The translations under genes were made by a program, and so were the position numbers. From Channallabes apus (Eukaryota > Chordata > Actinopteri > Siluriformes > Clariidae): a stretch of 64,000 nucleotides of DNA. The stretch is from NCBI GenBank assembly GCA_030522415.1, contig CM060112.1, positions 11,980,001 to 12,044,000 on the forward strand, given 5' to 3'. The notes under the pieces are model-generated. The model was not told where the DNA came from. It saw only the letters and a program-made list of their open reading frames with translations, and ran no database searches. This document shows, one piece after another, positions 1-19,330 of the stretch. The first letter of the stretch is position 1. Every line of letters starts with the position of its first letter.

Positions 1-661
1 CGAGTCCTGGAGGAGAGAGAGAGAGAGAGAGAGGAGGCCCTTCACACGTTCGGGTTTTTCTGCTCCGACGAGCTCCTGCCTCAGCGTCCTCCGAGCTGTC
101 GCTCCAGCTGTGCAGATGCGTGTTTGGACAAAAACAGAGAGCGCGTGATGCCAAGAACGTTGAGGAGTCTTTATTTATACTGCAAATCAAACACTGGACG
201 GCCAACATGGGTCGAGGTGCGGGCGGCGGAGTCACCGTGTGTCATCAGAAAGCATTAGATCAAGCGTTATCCTGTCTAATCACATCATTAGCGGTTTTAA
301 ATAGTGTTGTTGTTGTTGCTTTTTCTCCCACAAGTTCATTCAAAGGTGTTTCAGAAGATGTTAAATAATTCTCAGTCATGAGCAGATTTAAGCAAAAAGT
401 TGTGAGAGATGATGATGATGTGCTCGAAGGCAGATTTTTATTTAGTTTTATTTTTCTCTCCGTCCAAGAAACTCAGCTCAACCAAAGCGATCATCATCAT
501 CATCATCATCATCATCATGTGTTTCTCGACCGCAGGCTCCTCATTGCAGTTGTTCCTGATTTGCACAGACGAGGCCTCCTTGGCATTAAAAGACTGCATT
601 ATAGGGTTATAAAAAGCAGTAAATTGAATTTGCTGATACCTGCAGAAAACCCTGCTTGAGC

Positions 662-700
<39 letters not shown>

Positions 701-1020
701 AACGAGAAATAGCCTTGCCCTGTTTTTAGTTGCTGGTGTTATGGCTTTCTGGTTTGTGGGTCTGGTGTTAATCTTGCCAGCTGTATTTTATTTATTTATT
801 TTCATTTATTATTTTTTTTGTAAAGAAGAATTGTTGCTCTGTCCACTCTGACGGCTCCCTCAACTGCCGGTGTTTTGTCTCGTTTGGTCTAATCAGTCCC
901 AGTCCTGTTCCGACACTCGACTCTTCGTTCATGAACGTAGCTTTGATGTCTGAACCTGATGATGAAGTAGCGGAACACGGACGAGATTAAAGCTTTTTTT
1001 CTATCTTTTTTCTCTCGCAG
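1..1020. other. Upstream intron (or 5' flank) of pik3r3
   Basis: I see no exon here. The stretch holds a (GA)n run at about 15-34, a (CAT)n run at 490-519 and a (GT)n run at 663-698. A T-rich tract ends at the first acceptor at 1020. The p55-gamma N-terminal coding segment is not present in any frame. Confidence 0.7.
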
Positions 1021-7974
<6,954 letters not shown>

Positions 7975-7990
7975 GGCCCCGCCCACTCCA

Positions 7991-8025
<35 letters not shown>

Positions 8026-9186
8026 GACAGACAGACACATGTCTGTCTACAAATAACACGGAAAAAACACTTGCTGCAACTGTCTCTCTCTCTCACACAC
8101 ACACATACACACACACACACACAGACACACACACACACACGAACGACAGCCACCTTCGGAGTTCTATATTTTTACTAGAACAATTTGGAGGGCATTCTTT
8201 CTAAAGACTGCTTGATTTGCACAAGGAAGTTTTAAATGTTTGTGAATGTGAAAAAAAAAAAGAAAAAAAAGACAGAAGGAAGCAGAAGAGGCGAGTTTCA
8301 GGTGACCCACGCTGCTACCTAAACTCCAGCTGGGACTTTTTACGTGCTTCAAGATTTAAAGCTTTTTTTTTTTTTTGTTCTCTTTTTTTCTTCTTCTTCA
8401 TTGTCATTCATTTGTACATTTTTTTTTGTTTTTGTTTTTATCTCTTTCTCTTCTCCCAACCTCCTTTACAAAGTGCAAGGCAGGAAAAAATGTTTTTCTT
8501 TTTTTCTTTCCCCGTCTCTCTCTTTCTCTCATTGTGTGTATGCTGAAAAGGCAAATGTATGTAGCAAACAGACGCCTGACACTTTCCAGAGTGTTTCTCA
8601 CAGTAACTGCTGCTGAACAAGGGATTGCGGGAGGGAACGGAGCAGGACGGGGGGGGGGGGGGGTAACGGGTGGGCTTTGGGGAGACAAGCTGAGAGGGCA
8701 CAAGTGAAAATATATCATAGTCTTAAACTACACAAGCTTGCTTTTATATGTTAGAGGGGAGCTGTTTTTTATTTGTTTTTGTTTGGGGGGGGGTTATTAT
8801 TTGCTTTTCTTGCTGGAATTGATTTTTTTTTTTTTTTTTTTTTAAACATAAACAATAATTTTTCTGATCAGTAATGGTGTTACAGTCCAGTGCAGAGACC
8901 AAAGCTAGCATAGCAAAGAAGTCCCTTTATTATTATTATTATTATTGTTGTTTCTGTTCATTTGTTGATACGAACCAGAGTGTTATTTCACCCTAAAACC
9001 TAAGACTCGGTAACTAAAGCTCCAGATGAAATAAATCTTCTAAAGTTCTTGACTGGATTTTTTTTTTTTATTGTTATGATTATTATTATTTATTATTTCC
9101 CCCCCCCTCTTCTTTTAATAAACAAATTCTTATTGACACATTTTTGACATGACTCCTACAATCTCAAGCAGTGATGGGAATTTTAT

Positions 9187-9221
<35 letters not shown>

Positions 9222-9959
9222 GCCAGTCAAGGAAATGGCTGTCGTGTGCAGCTCTAGTGATTAAGTCTGAATAGGTTTTAGGGAAAAATGTCACTCCTGT
9301 TAAAGCCTATGCTAATAAATCATGAACCACACATGAAATAGTGTTGGCATGTGTGTGTACTTGAAGTGAGGACAAGCTCGGTTTTTGAGCACTTAAGCAT
9401 TAACACTATTTGATGTGTGGTTGTTAAAATCTCTGAAAGACAAAAATGTTGAGTTATTCAGTGTACGAGAAGCAGAAGCGATGGGTTGGAAGCAGCAGTC
9501 ATGAGATTTCATTTAGATGACAGAAAAACACAACGTGCAGCCCTACACGTGTCCTGATAGCAGAGATACGCTTGCCGATTAGCAATGACCACGTGCACCA
9601 GGACCACCACGTCTGAGGAGAAGTAAAACAATCATCTTCTTCCTTACTTGGTGTTTCTTACAACTAGTGACTGCTTTCACTGTTTAAAAGTAGAAGAAGA
9701 AGAAAAACCATCAACTTTTGGATCACCTGGCTCCTCTTTAGTGTTCATGTCGCACAATTAAACCTTTCCAGAACTCAGATGACGTCACAGCGAACCGAAA
9801 TGCACAAGTGGTTACACGGGCCACGTGACTTCTTCTCATTCGCACTGGACTCTCGCTCTTTTCTCTGCTGCTCGTTCCTGATTAAGTTTGTTTCGTTCAT
9901 GCTCCTCTTTCAAAGCTCGATCCTAGAAGCTTGGCACTTGATTGCTTTTTGATGTCAAT

Positions 9960-9993
<34 letters not shown>

Positions 9994-12900
9994 CGCATGG
10001 GCAGCTGAAGGAGCGTAACGTCGCTTATTCCTTCTTTATAAACTCTATGCATTATGTCCACCTCCATGTCGCACTCTCTCCTCTGCGTATATATTATATA
10101 TTGTACTCCGCACCAGAGACGTTTACGTACAAAAACCCCGCACGTACAGATGCACAGTCAGTCAGTATTCCTGTATTCACGCCGGTCAGACCAGGAGTCA
10201 GTGGTCATTCTGATCGAGGATCAGCCCATCGAGTTCCGCGCGCTCTATCCGTCTTCCCTCTTCACGTACGGCTCCTTGGTAGAAGCCACGTGTCCTCACA
10301 GCTTGTGACCAGACAGTGAAGGATTTTTTTTTCCCCCTTTCTCTTCTGTCCTCTGCATTACAGCCTGGTATTGATCTGTCTATCTGCATCGACCCCCACA
10401 CGAGGGCCGCATGAGGGCTGTAAGTGCTGAGGAACGAGCCGCGCTCGAGCGGGGGAATGACCCAGGTCTCCACGTGAACTCCGTATCTCCAGACATCCAC
10501 TTTTCAACGCCGTTCCCGACAAATACTTGATTTCCTCTTCTGCACTATTGACACCCCGGACGCACGGCGGGAAAAAAAACGCCGCTCACGTGCACGGGGT
10601 CGGCTTTTACGACTTTTATAGATCAAAGATTCTATTTAGCGTCTTGTGTTGTTTTTTTGTTTTGTTTTGTTTTGTTTTCAAAGATGCAGATTGTTTGTCT
10701 AACCTGGGCCACTGACGGGTCCTCTCTCTATTACTTGAACTATTGCATTGCTCACTGTTGAATGTCTTTATATTGCATATATACAAATATATTAAAGAAG
10801 AGGAAATCCCTTTGTACGACAGCCGAGTCTATGTAAAACGCATTTATTCAAAGACACAAACTTCGAGGGTTGGTTGTTCTCTTAAAGGGGTTTTGCTTTA
10901 ACTGAAATTTTTACGACTGTTTATTGGATCCTGCTGTCCAATGTTGCACACATCATGTTGAAGAGACTTTATAGAACAACGTTACAAGCCTGGCGACACA
11001 GTGAGAGATTTTTTTATTTGATTTTTTTTCCTGTGTCTCGTACAACTCGTCACGTTCGGACATTTATTGAACAATTGTTAAGGCTGAGTTGTAAAGTTAT
11101 TCTATTTTTGATTTTTTTTTCAATTTCTGGCATTGAGACCAAAGATTTGAGTTAGATTTTTTTTTTCTTTTCTTCTAGTGTTAGTTTTTTGAGCAACTGC
11201 ATAGTTTTTCTTCTTGCTTTAATGAAAACTCAAAGTGATGTACTGGTTGGGTATTCTTGATAATTGGCTCATAAAAAGGAAAAAACAATCCTTAGTGAAT
11301 TGTATTATTATTATTATTATTGTTCGTATACTCGGACTATTCAAGAATCTTTAAGTCAAGAAGAAAACCTGAGGTGATTTTTTTTTTTCTCTTTTTTTTT
11401 TTGGTTCCCCCACCACCTTTGTGGGAAGTGCTTGAATAGTGTGTGTGTGTGCCATCAGTGTTCTCATTTCGACCGACTGCTCACTGACACGTGTCGCGTA
11501 ACGCAACGTCACGCCTGCCGAAATCCTGTTCTTCGCTCTTTTTCACACGTTCGTACAAAGCCGGGGTCTTGCTGGAGCCCTGGATTTGTCTCTCCTTTGC
11601 TCATTTGTACAGAGAGAAACGCAAACTAGTGCACCTATCAATTTGTGGTTTGTCTAACAGAAAGAAAGAAACAATGTGATTGTCATTCTCTGCAGGGCAG
11701 AAAAGCGGTGGGGTTCGTCAGCGCCCTTTGTTCACACACTCCACAAAGCATGCAATATTTCCTTCTTTTTTTCTTTTTTTTTTTCTATTTCTTTCCAAAA
11801 GGTTTCAGGGACAAAAACAAGCATTGCATTGGGGGGTTTCGTATGAAGGACATGTTTACCAGAGGGGGTAACCCTTTATAAAGACGTGGGACGGGGATTT
11901 GTCAGGGAGGGAAAAGCGCAACTAAACACAGCTAAAGAAAGAAAGAAAAGAAAAAAAAAAAACTGTAACGGTGCATTACTTCAAAAGCTCAAAGGGTTTG
12001 GGCGTGAACCAAAACCTCTCCACTCACCTCGAACCGTCCGAGTTGTGATCCGATTCATCAGGCTTCGGTTATTTCAAGACTGTTAACGCCACAACGTACG
12101 ATACTCTCGCCCTTTCGTGCAGCTCTGCAAAGTTTTATTTGCAGTTGGGTTTGAATATGTTGTGATTCTCATCGGGAGTCTTTTATGTTCTTACCACTAC
12201 TATCACATCATGACACCCAGCACAGCTTAATGGAGTAAAGCTTCTTATATTTAAATGATTTTTTTAAAAATTAAGGAAAAAAATTTTAACGTGTAAAAAA
12301 AAAAAAAAAAAAAGAAAAAATGTAAAAAAAAAAAAAAAAAGTTTTAAAAGTTTTTTTTTTTTTTTTTAAACAACCCACTTTCCCTCCCACTTTGACATAC
12401 GTACAGACCCAGCATGCTTCTTTGGTACTCTTGACTGTTGTTTTGTGTAAAAAAAAAGAAAAAAAAAAACTAAAAGATGTTGAAACAACTGTTATTTGTC
12501 TGTTTATGGTGTAGTCAGATATACATTTTGATATCGCTTATTAAAACACTGCTTTTTCAGCTGAAATAAGTTTGAACCCTGTGTTTCAGTGGACAACGCA
12601 AATATGATATTGTTCCTAAATACTGAGAACGAGGGGTCGCGTCAGCAATAGCGAACCTGCCACTGGGTTGCACAGGAATTCATCCATACGTCACTGGATT
12701 CCCACAAAGTGTCTCCTGATAATCTCTTGAAACAGCACCGGTTGAATTCGATACACAACACACACACCTACACACTCCGGTGTATATTTGCCCGACACCA
12801 GCAGATACAGTATGTCTAGTCTCAGCTTGAGCAATAATAAGCCGTCGGCCCTAAAATCAGCTGAAAATCTCTCCATTCAAACAGAAATCTGAGAGCATGC

Positions 12901-13250
12901 ACCAAACTCGAATCTCTCCTGCACTACCTACACATGCGCTTTTTATTATTATTATTATTATTATCATTTTTTTTTATTTTTTACTCAGTCACATCTCGTT
13001 CTGCTCGTTAGGTCTGAAAAAAAGAGTAGAAATCGTCCTCTTTCTCAGTATTTGGATATCATCCTTGCTACAGGCTTATTGATACTCCTCAGTTGTTTTC
13101 CACCATATTTTCTTGTATCTGTTACGATAGTTTGTATTGGTTGTAGACTCTCCATTTGTTATGAAATGAACTCATGTATATTCTCAATGGATCTCCACCA
13201 TATTCATTTCTCTTGCGGAATAAAGAAAATATTTTTGTCCAAGTTTGTCC
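7975..13250 (+). other. pik3r3: Probable 3' UTR of pik3r3 plus immediate downstream flank
   Basis: After the stop comes a long AT-rich stretch with many T and A homopolymers and (CA)n/(TA)n at 7991-8024. Further (CA)n runs lie at 8092-8140, (AAT)n at 9197-9222 and (CT)n(CA)n at 9961-9993. Possible poly(A) signals are AATAAA near 9030, 9118 and 9219, ATTAAA near 10791 and AATAAA near 13219. No transposon terminus or coding exon is evident. Where the transcript ends cannot be told from sequence alone; the ATTAAA at 10791 and the AATAAA at 13219 are my preferred sites. Confidence 0.55.
9780..9827 (+). promoter_or_regulatory. CRE-type palindrome and E-box in the 3' flank
   Basis: A perfect TGACGTCA lies at 9780-9787 and a CACGTG at 9822-9827, with two more ACGTG cores between 9530 and 9620. 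These are consensus sites for CREB/ATF and bHLH proteins. Whether they are used is unknown. Confidence 0.25.
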
Positions 13251-13329
13251 GAATTTCTGGGTTTTTCTTTTTTTTTCCTCAATGTCCTCTTTACCGCTAC
13301 TGAAAATGAGCTGAAGTGGTTTAGTGGCT

Positions 13330-13610
13330 GTGTGTTATGTTTACAATACTGTGTAAAAGTCTTGAGTCTTTCTTTATATTTTGCCTCAAACAGCCAGACT
13401 TTCTTATATAGTTAATAAATAGGCACTTTGCAGCCTAACGATACAAGTTAGTAATTTTTGTGAATTTAGTATAGAATTTATTTACATTTCTTCAGTTGAA
13501 TTAATTAAATTAATCATTAAAATAAATTAAATTAATCATTTAATTAAATTTACTATGAAGAAATAAGGGGTGGCTCAAGACTTTGGCGCACTATTGTATG
13601 TATAATGCAT
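13330..13610. mobile_element. Tc1/mariner MITE-like remnant
   Basis: The left end TACTGTGTAAAAGTCTTGAG and the right part GGCTCAAGACTTTGGCGCAC form diverged inverted repeats of the TACTGTGCAAAAGTCTTG type used by a teleost Tc1 family. The inside is AT-rich and non-coding. Confidence 0.55.
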
Positions 13611-13794
13611 ATAGAAATTAATATTATGGAAAAGTAACGTTTTTGTCGTAAAACTCGTATTTCAAACCTTTTTTGTTTTAATTTTAATGTTTATGAAAAT
13701 ATATAAAAATCCAATACCTGCAACTATTAGAGTTTGATTTAGAAACTATTAGAAAGATTTAGATCAATTAAAAAAGGATTTGCAATACATAAAT

Positions 13795-13885
13795 CCGTGC
13801 AGCATGGCATGGAGGCGATCAGTGGCGATGCTGAGGCATTACTGAAGAAGACCAGGTTGCTTTGATAGCAGCCATCAGCTCATCT
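13795..13885 (-). mobile_element. Tc1 transposase fragment (3' coding end)
   Basis: GGCATGGAGGCGATCAG reads on the - strand as the LIASMP wording at the C-terminus of a teleost Tc1 transposase. The neighbouring TTGCTTTGATAGCAGCC matches the preceding part of that gene. It is a short relic only. Confidence 0.6.
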
Positions 13886-14034
13886 GTATGATATAAAAAA
13901 ATTTAAACGCACTATATACTGTATTTTAGTCCATCTGCCAACGGTTGTTCCCCACCTTGACAATATACTGTATACCGAGTGTCTATGTTCTATAGCAGTT
14001 AATTAAAGTGGTCGGGTATATATACGTATAAATT

Positions 14035-14190
14035 GGGAACACCAATTAGCCTAACCTGCATGTTTTCGGACTGTGTGGAGGAAACCAGAGCACCTGAAGG
14101 AAACCCACCACGCAGGAAACGATCGACCCTGGAGATGCAAGGTGACAGTGCTGGACACTAAACCACCATGCCAGAGAGTGTGTTTGTCTT
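14035..14190 (-). mobile_element. SINE fragment (tRNA-derived family, see 16425)
   Basis: In reverse it carries the head with the B-box region and the TTGCATCTCCAGGGTCGATC block, then the GGTTTCCT and CAGGTTAGGCTAATTGG body. It is diverged and truncated at the tail. Confidence 0.75.
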
Positions 14191-14199
14191 TGTTTAGCA

Positions 14200-14880
14200 T
14201 TTACCTTCGATGGACATGAATTATTTCGCTTCCACACTGAAATCACTGCTATATGAACGATCGATCAGGTCAGAAATCGGCTTCTAACATTTTCTTTCCA
14301 TTTTATCCCTCTTTCACACAACTGCAGCATGTGTAGAGACTCTAACGTATTAAAGATCCTGCCTTACATACAGTATTTATACATTATACATCTTCAGAGC
14401 ATTTGAATGCAGTATTACAGTTCATATATACTGTACTGTATATATAAATTTCGAACCAAAATTTTTCGACCAGAATTGTCCAACACATCGCTGTTTAATC
14501 CAGTAAAGTAATGATTTGTTAAAAATAGATATTTTTGGTTTGTTTGTTTATCAGCCCAAAGCAAATTGGAGGCAAAAAAGGGGAATAAGAGAGCAGCGCT
14601 GTCCAAACCAGTGTAACCTCTACAGACTACTCTAACAGAATACTTTATGAAATTCCCAGCTTTGGAAGGAATGAAACACAACGCAGAGCGCTTTTACAGG
14701 AAAATAATCAATGACATGGTGGTGTGTGGCATTGAACTGGTGTTTGCCTTGTGTACCGCAGAAATTGTCAATGCTAACAATTTTTTATTTATTAGAAAAC
14801 CAAGTCTTTTTTATTTACGAATCTTTATCATCTTTGTTACAGTAGCACTTTCATTATAGCAGCTATAAACAGTCATTCCC
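14200..14880. other. AT-rich non-coding, nothing recognised
   Basis: No repeat ends, motif clusters or splice-supported open frames were seen. Confidence 0.5.
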
Positions 14881-15180
14881 TCACTAGTCTCTTATTTTTC
14901 AAAGAGACAGGATGCAGCCCGTCATGTTATTAAGGAACTCACTAAGTCACTATGTGTGCTGAAACCGGAGACTCCTCCTAAAAATGCTAAATAAGCAGTT
15001 CCTCCAACACATTTTTCAAATCTGTTAATGTGGAGCATCCTTGTACGACCCGTTACCATGGAAACGGTAACGCATTTAAACAAGTGCATTAGTACAAACC
15101 TGTGATTCGTCATTCAGCCAAACCGCTCGTCAGGGCTGCGCTTAGAGAAAATAAATCACCATCTTCTGACCAATCAAGCC
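14880..15180 (-). repeat. Diverged dispersed repeat, copy 1 (partner at 57215)
   Basis: Reversed, it contains GATTGGTCAGAAG, then AATCACAGGTTTGTACTAA, TGCACTTGTTTAAATG and a GTTTCCATGG segment. The same order recurs on the + strand at 57215-57375. It is probably a MITE of unknown superfamily. Confidence 0.6.
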
Positions 15181-15184
15181 GACA

Positions 15185-15500
15185 CTGTGGCTTAGTCTTC
15201 AGCACCATTGTCTCGCACCTCCAGGGTCCGGGTTCGATTCCCACCTCGAGTCTGTGTGCATGGAGTTTGCATGTTCTCCCCCATGCTTAGTGGGTTTGCT
15301 TCGGGTACTCCGGTTTCCTCCTACAATTCCAAAGACATGCAGATTAGGCTAACTGGCATCCCCATATTATGAATGTGTGTGTGTGTGTGTGTGTGCCCTG
15401 TGATAGATTGGCCCCCCGTCCAGAAGGTAGCCCACCTCGTGCCCTATGTCTCCTGGGATAGGCTCCAGGCTCCCCACGACCCTCTACGTGAGTGTGTGAC
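15185..15500 (+). mobile_element. SINE copy, diverged
   Basis: The copy has a head with CTCCAGGGTCCGGGTTCGAT (B box GGTTCGATTCC), then the GTTTGCATGTTCTCCCC body and a (TG)n. The GATAGGCTCCAGGCTCCCC tail region follows. The A-box part of the head is altered. Confidence 0.85.
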
Positions 15501-16117
15501 CAATCAGAGTTAAGAATTTAACAGCATGCCTAAACCTTCTGCCGCTGTCATATTTTACTGAGATTGTTTACAGCTGTGCATTTCAGCATCGCTTGACACA
15601 TCCTGAGACAGCTGTTTTTTTTTTTTTTTTACCTAATCAGAACAGAAATCGTTTCTTTCATTAACGATACGCATCACTACTGGCCCTGGTCTCGCTTAGA
15701 AGGTGGAGAAATGGAGAGCTTAGAACATCGATTACCTGCCTGAGCAGCATGACGAGCTCGAAGCAGAACAATACCGACTGGATGAGACGTCCTCAGGGCT
15801 TCTGCCTTAAGCCACACTTTTATGACGAGACTGAAAGAAGAAAACAATCAATCTCTGAACCATTCTGACCCGGACTGTGGGTGATGGCTTGCTGCGCAGG
15901 TTTCTCCTGATTCGGCTGCTACTGAAGAACTGGTGGTCTCCCTGCATCCTTCCTAAAAACATGGTTAATAATTAATGGCTTCCAGCAACACTGCAACCTG
16001 ATGCTCGAGGATTTGATGTTGGTTACAAGGTCTTTTTTAACAGACATGTATTCATACTTTTTCCACACTGCTTAGAGAGTGTGGATCAGAAGGGGCATAC
16101 ACACAGTACAGGCTCTC

Positions 16118-16262
16118 GTGTCAGACTATAATGCTTGGGAAACCAGAGAGAACCCACAAAGAATGTGTACACACTCACACACACACACAAAGACTGGAGG
16201 CGAGATTCAAACCCACGACTCCGGCGGTGCAGGACAACTGCGCTAACCGCTGGGCCACTGTG
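16118..16262 (-). mobile_element. SINE fragment, related subfamily
   Basis: Reversed, a tRNA-like head (CCAGCGGTTAGCGCAG, then a GGGTTTGAATC B box) is followed by a short (GT)n body and GGTTTCCCAAGC. It resembles the main SINE in layout but differs in wording, so it is an older copy or another subfamily. Confidence 0.55.
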
Positions 16263-16424
16263 TCTCTCGTATGCGGACCGTACATTCATTCATGTATTCA
16301 TAGGCAGCTTTCTGTCTTTATGCAACAGTGACAAGTGAGGAAACAGCAGAGTCGTTATCAGCCAAGTAATTATTTGCACAGTATTGGTGCTGATATATGT
16401 TTTTTATGTTACACTTATAATACT

Positions 16425-16799
16425 AGGCGGCGCGGTGGTGTAGTGGTTAGCACTGTCGCCTTGCACCTCCAGGGTCTGGGTTCGATTCCCCGGCCAGGCT
16501 CGATTCCCGTCTCTGTGTGCATGGAGTTTGCATGTTCTCCCCGTGCTTGGTGGGTTTCCTCCGGGTACTCCGGTTTCCTCCCACAGTCCAAAGATATGCA
16601 GGTTAGGCTAATTGGCGTTCCTAGATTGCTCGTAGTGTGTGATTGGGTGTGTGAGTGTGTGTATGTGTGTGTGCCCTGCGATGGATTGGCACCCTGTCCA
16701 GGGTGTACCCCGCCTAGTGCCCGAAGGCTCCTGGGATAGGCTCCAGGTCCCCCGCGACCCTGAACACAGGATTAAGCGGTATAGAAAATGAATGAATGA
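16425..16799 (+). mobile_element. Full-length tRNA-derived SINE with perfect 12-bp TSD
   Basis: The head GGCGGCGCGGTGGTGTAGTG carries an A-box-like GTAGTGGTTAGCA and a B box GGTTCGATTCC, the internal RNA polymerase III promoter. The body includes GTTTGCATGTTCTCCCCGTG, then a (GT)-rich part. It ends in GATTAAGCGGTATAGAAAAT and an (ATGA)n tail. ACTTATAATACT at 16413-16424 recurs at 16800-16811 as target-site duplication. It is the best reference copy here and moved by borrowed LINE machinery. Open frames inside it are not genes. Confidence 0.93.
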
Positions 16800-16811
16800 A
16801 CTTATAATACT

Positions 16812-18351
16812 GAAAATGTGTGCGTCAAAGAAGCTACTTCTGAAGTTTTTTCCCTAAAAATTTCAAGTCACCTTGGAGAGTTTGGAATTTATATGTGCCC
16901 CCAAAAATGGCAATTTTTCAGCGTTATACTGTCTCGCCTCCAATAATAATAATAATAAAAAATTGCATATATTTATAATTATTTATATTGCATTATGAGT
17001 ATTAATACTAAAATTGGTGTTTAAGATTCTATAAGCATGACTAGAAAAAACTTTCGCTTTAATAGTTTTTTTGTAAAAGTTTAAAAGTCAATAAAAATCT
17101 GTAGTGTCCGTAACCACGTCACATTCATGTCGCAATATCTGAACAATTTAGCATTTTAAAATAATACACTTTATTCACACAGGTTTATGTCTTTTATGTG
17201 AAATCTAAAATGGCCAAGTTCCATCTGAATGACTATTAAGACCATTGAAAAAACGGGACATAAAATGCATGACCCTATCTGAAAATTCACTTTTCCACCT
17301 GGATGAGAAACTGTTTAGTGACCAGCAATAGTTTGCGTACTGAGCTAGTCCAAGCTTCTCATCTAAACTGCTGCATTCAAAGTTTCGCTCAGCATAGTTA
17401 CGGGAATCTAACCACACCATCGAGTTCTTTTGAATGTTCGAGTCAGAATATGTGTGCGTGCGCATGAGAGAAAACCCCTGCAAGGCTCATTAAACTTGAA
17501 GCAGGTCCATCATTGGAAATGGAGATGAGAATGCTGACACTTCCCATTCGCTAATCTATAAAGATCAGGGTTCAGCAGATCTTTACGTTCTTTATCAACT
17601 GCACTCGTCCGGCGGGACCAGGAAAACGTGGAGGTGGGGGTCAGGGTCAGAGCCAACTCCGTCTCCGTATCTCAGAAAATACAATAATAGCAAAATCAAT
17701 AGCATCCCTTTGGCAGTGTTCAATAATATGACACGGTGATAGTTTCACTTATTGAAAGATGAAGTTCCACCAGCCTCAGAGGTTTTAATCCATCATCTGA
17801 TTGTCGTCCTGAACAGAACAAGCTTTTCTCTCAAATCTGCCACCAGTATGAGATAACTAGAAGGAAATACATGAATCAGCTCCTAGAAATTCCAGTCAGC
17901 TGTGTTTTGTCTAAAATCTCATACGACAATAGGTTCGTTCAGGGAAGAAATAAAAGCTAAAAGCCTTCTGACCTTGTACGGGAAAGAGCTGTACTGTATC
18001 TCTAAAACCGAGAACACACCTGACTCAGTTTCCTTTTTTTTTTTTTTACACGCACGTGAAACATAACTCTATACTGTACATAACACACTATGTTTAATAT
18101 ATTTATAGCAGGTGATTCATTGTCATCAAATTCTTCTGATCGAAAATGACATTTCTTAAAGAAAGTCGGGATGCAAAGTCAACAGTTCCTTCATATCTTC
18201 TTCTGTGCTTTACTACTGAAGAAAAGCTTTCTTGATCTCTGGTTAAACAGATGTTCTGATAGTGTGGGTTTATAAAACTGTGTGATTAAGAAGGTTCACA
18301 GACTTCAAGTATGATGTTCAACTAACTACATTCTGTACATACGTTCACTGT
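16812..18351. other. Non-coding, nothing recognised
   Basis: A short (AAT)n at about 16942 and AT-rich text. The open frame at 17205-17483 (- strand) has no family resemblance and no splice context. Confidence 0.5.
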
Positions 18352-18850
18352 ACAGCCACAAAAAACACTGACAGGAGATTTGAATAACGTTATCTCGTTA
18401 CAATGGCACCTGTTAAGGCCGGGGATATGTTAGGCAGTCAGGTTTTGAAGTTGACGTGTTGGAAGAAGGAAAAATGGGCAAGTGTAAGGATCGGAGCAAT
18501 TTTAACAAGACCGAATTGTGTTGGGTAGATTGTGTTGGTATGCAGTGGTTAGTACCTGACAAAAGTGGGCCAAGGAAGGAAAACTGGTGAACTGGCAACC
18601 CAGTGAGTCTATTTATGCGATTGGGAAGCGAAGGTAAAATCCTTTGGTCTAAACCCACAGAAGAGCTGCTGTAGCATAAATTGTTGAGATATATTTGACT
18701 ATGGTAAAAAGATCTCAAAGCACACAGTGTGGCTACAGACCGGTCAGAATGACCTTACTACAAGGGGACAGGTGAGTATCAGAACCCCACCATAGAGCAA
18801 TGGACTTGGTGAAGGTGGTCTCATGAATCACAGCTCTTTCTTTTAGATAA
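18352..18850 (+). mobile_element. Tc1 transposon relic, 5' half
   Basis: The left end is CAGCCACAAAAAACACTGACA, then CTCGTTACAATGGCACCTGT. The coding part begins near ATGGGCAAGTGTAAGGATC and includes TATGCAGTGGTTAGTACCT, the CACAGAAGAGCTGCTGTAGC block and AGACCGGTCAGAATG. These are landmarks of a widespread teleost Tc1 family. Several deletions and stops have destroyed the reading frame, and the catalytic 3' half is missing. Confidence 0.75.
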
Positions 18851-19109
18851 TGTGTCCAGTCTTTACCTGATGTGTGTTGTACTGTATAATACACCTTTAT
18901 ATCACAATATTCATACAGGTTTATGATAGAAAGTAGGTTTCATAACCACCGACGTTGGGTATCAGAATCCACTGGTGTCTGAACATATTTGGCACAAATG
19001 ATTGTAGCCCTCCAGGCACCCAGAGCAGACATATTTCAAAGTTCGACCTTTTTTTTGTGTTAGAAGCAGAGCTGGTGAAGTATGTGCTGGTTATTAGCTA
19101 TGATACTAC

Positions 19110-19330
19110 TGAACTTTCAACCGGCACGTGTTTCACTGGCCCGCCCTTCATTTCCCGGAGACGATCGTCTCGTCCCGTCTCCAGCCGGCCGAGTGTGAGT
19201 CAGCAGTGCGAGCTCGCAGGTGACACCTGTCTGACCCGCTCTACTATCCCAAGGTCCCATTAATCACAGTCACTTGTGGGAAAACACCTCTTTAGCAGAT
19301 AACGCCGATTTCTTTTAGCGCTCATATCTC
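19110..19330. promoter_or_regulatory. Candidate regulatory element, GC-richer unique stretch
   Basis: The stretch is richer in CpG than its AT-rich surroundings and shows no transposon ends. It carries GTGAGTCAGCA (AP-1/Maf-type), an inverted pair of E-boxes in GCAGGTGACACCTGTC, and CCATTAATCAC (homeodomain-type). This is inference from motif content only. Confidence 0.25.

Noticed and set aside
120..368. First exon or alternative start of pik3r3
   Set aside because: The open frame has no resemblance to the p55-gamma N-terminus, and no donor is positioned in phase for the exon at 1021.
16440..16500. tRNA gene
   Set aside because: A and B boxes are present, but the rest does not fold as a tRNA and the unit recurs as a SINE head with TSDs.
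16335..16739. Open frame of 134 codons
   Set aside because: It lies in the SINE. Its wording (LHLQGLGSIPRPG..., CPGCTPPSARRLLG) recurs in every SINE copy because the SINE sequence recurs, not because a protein is encoded.
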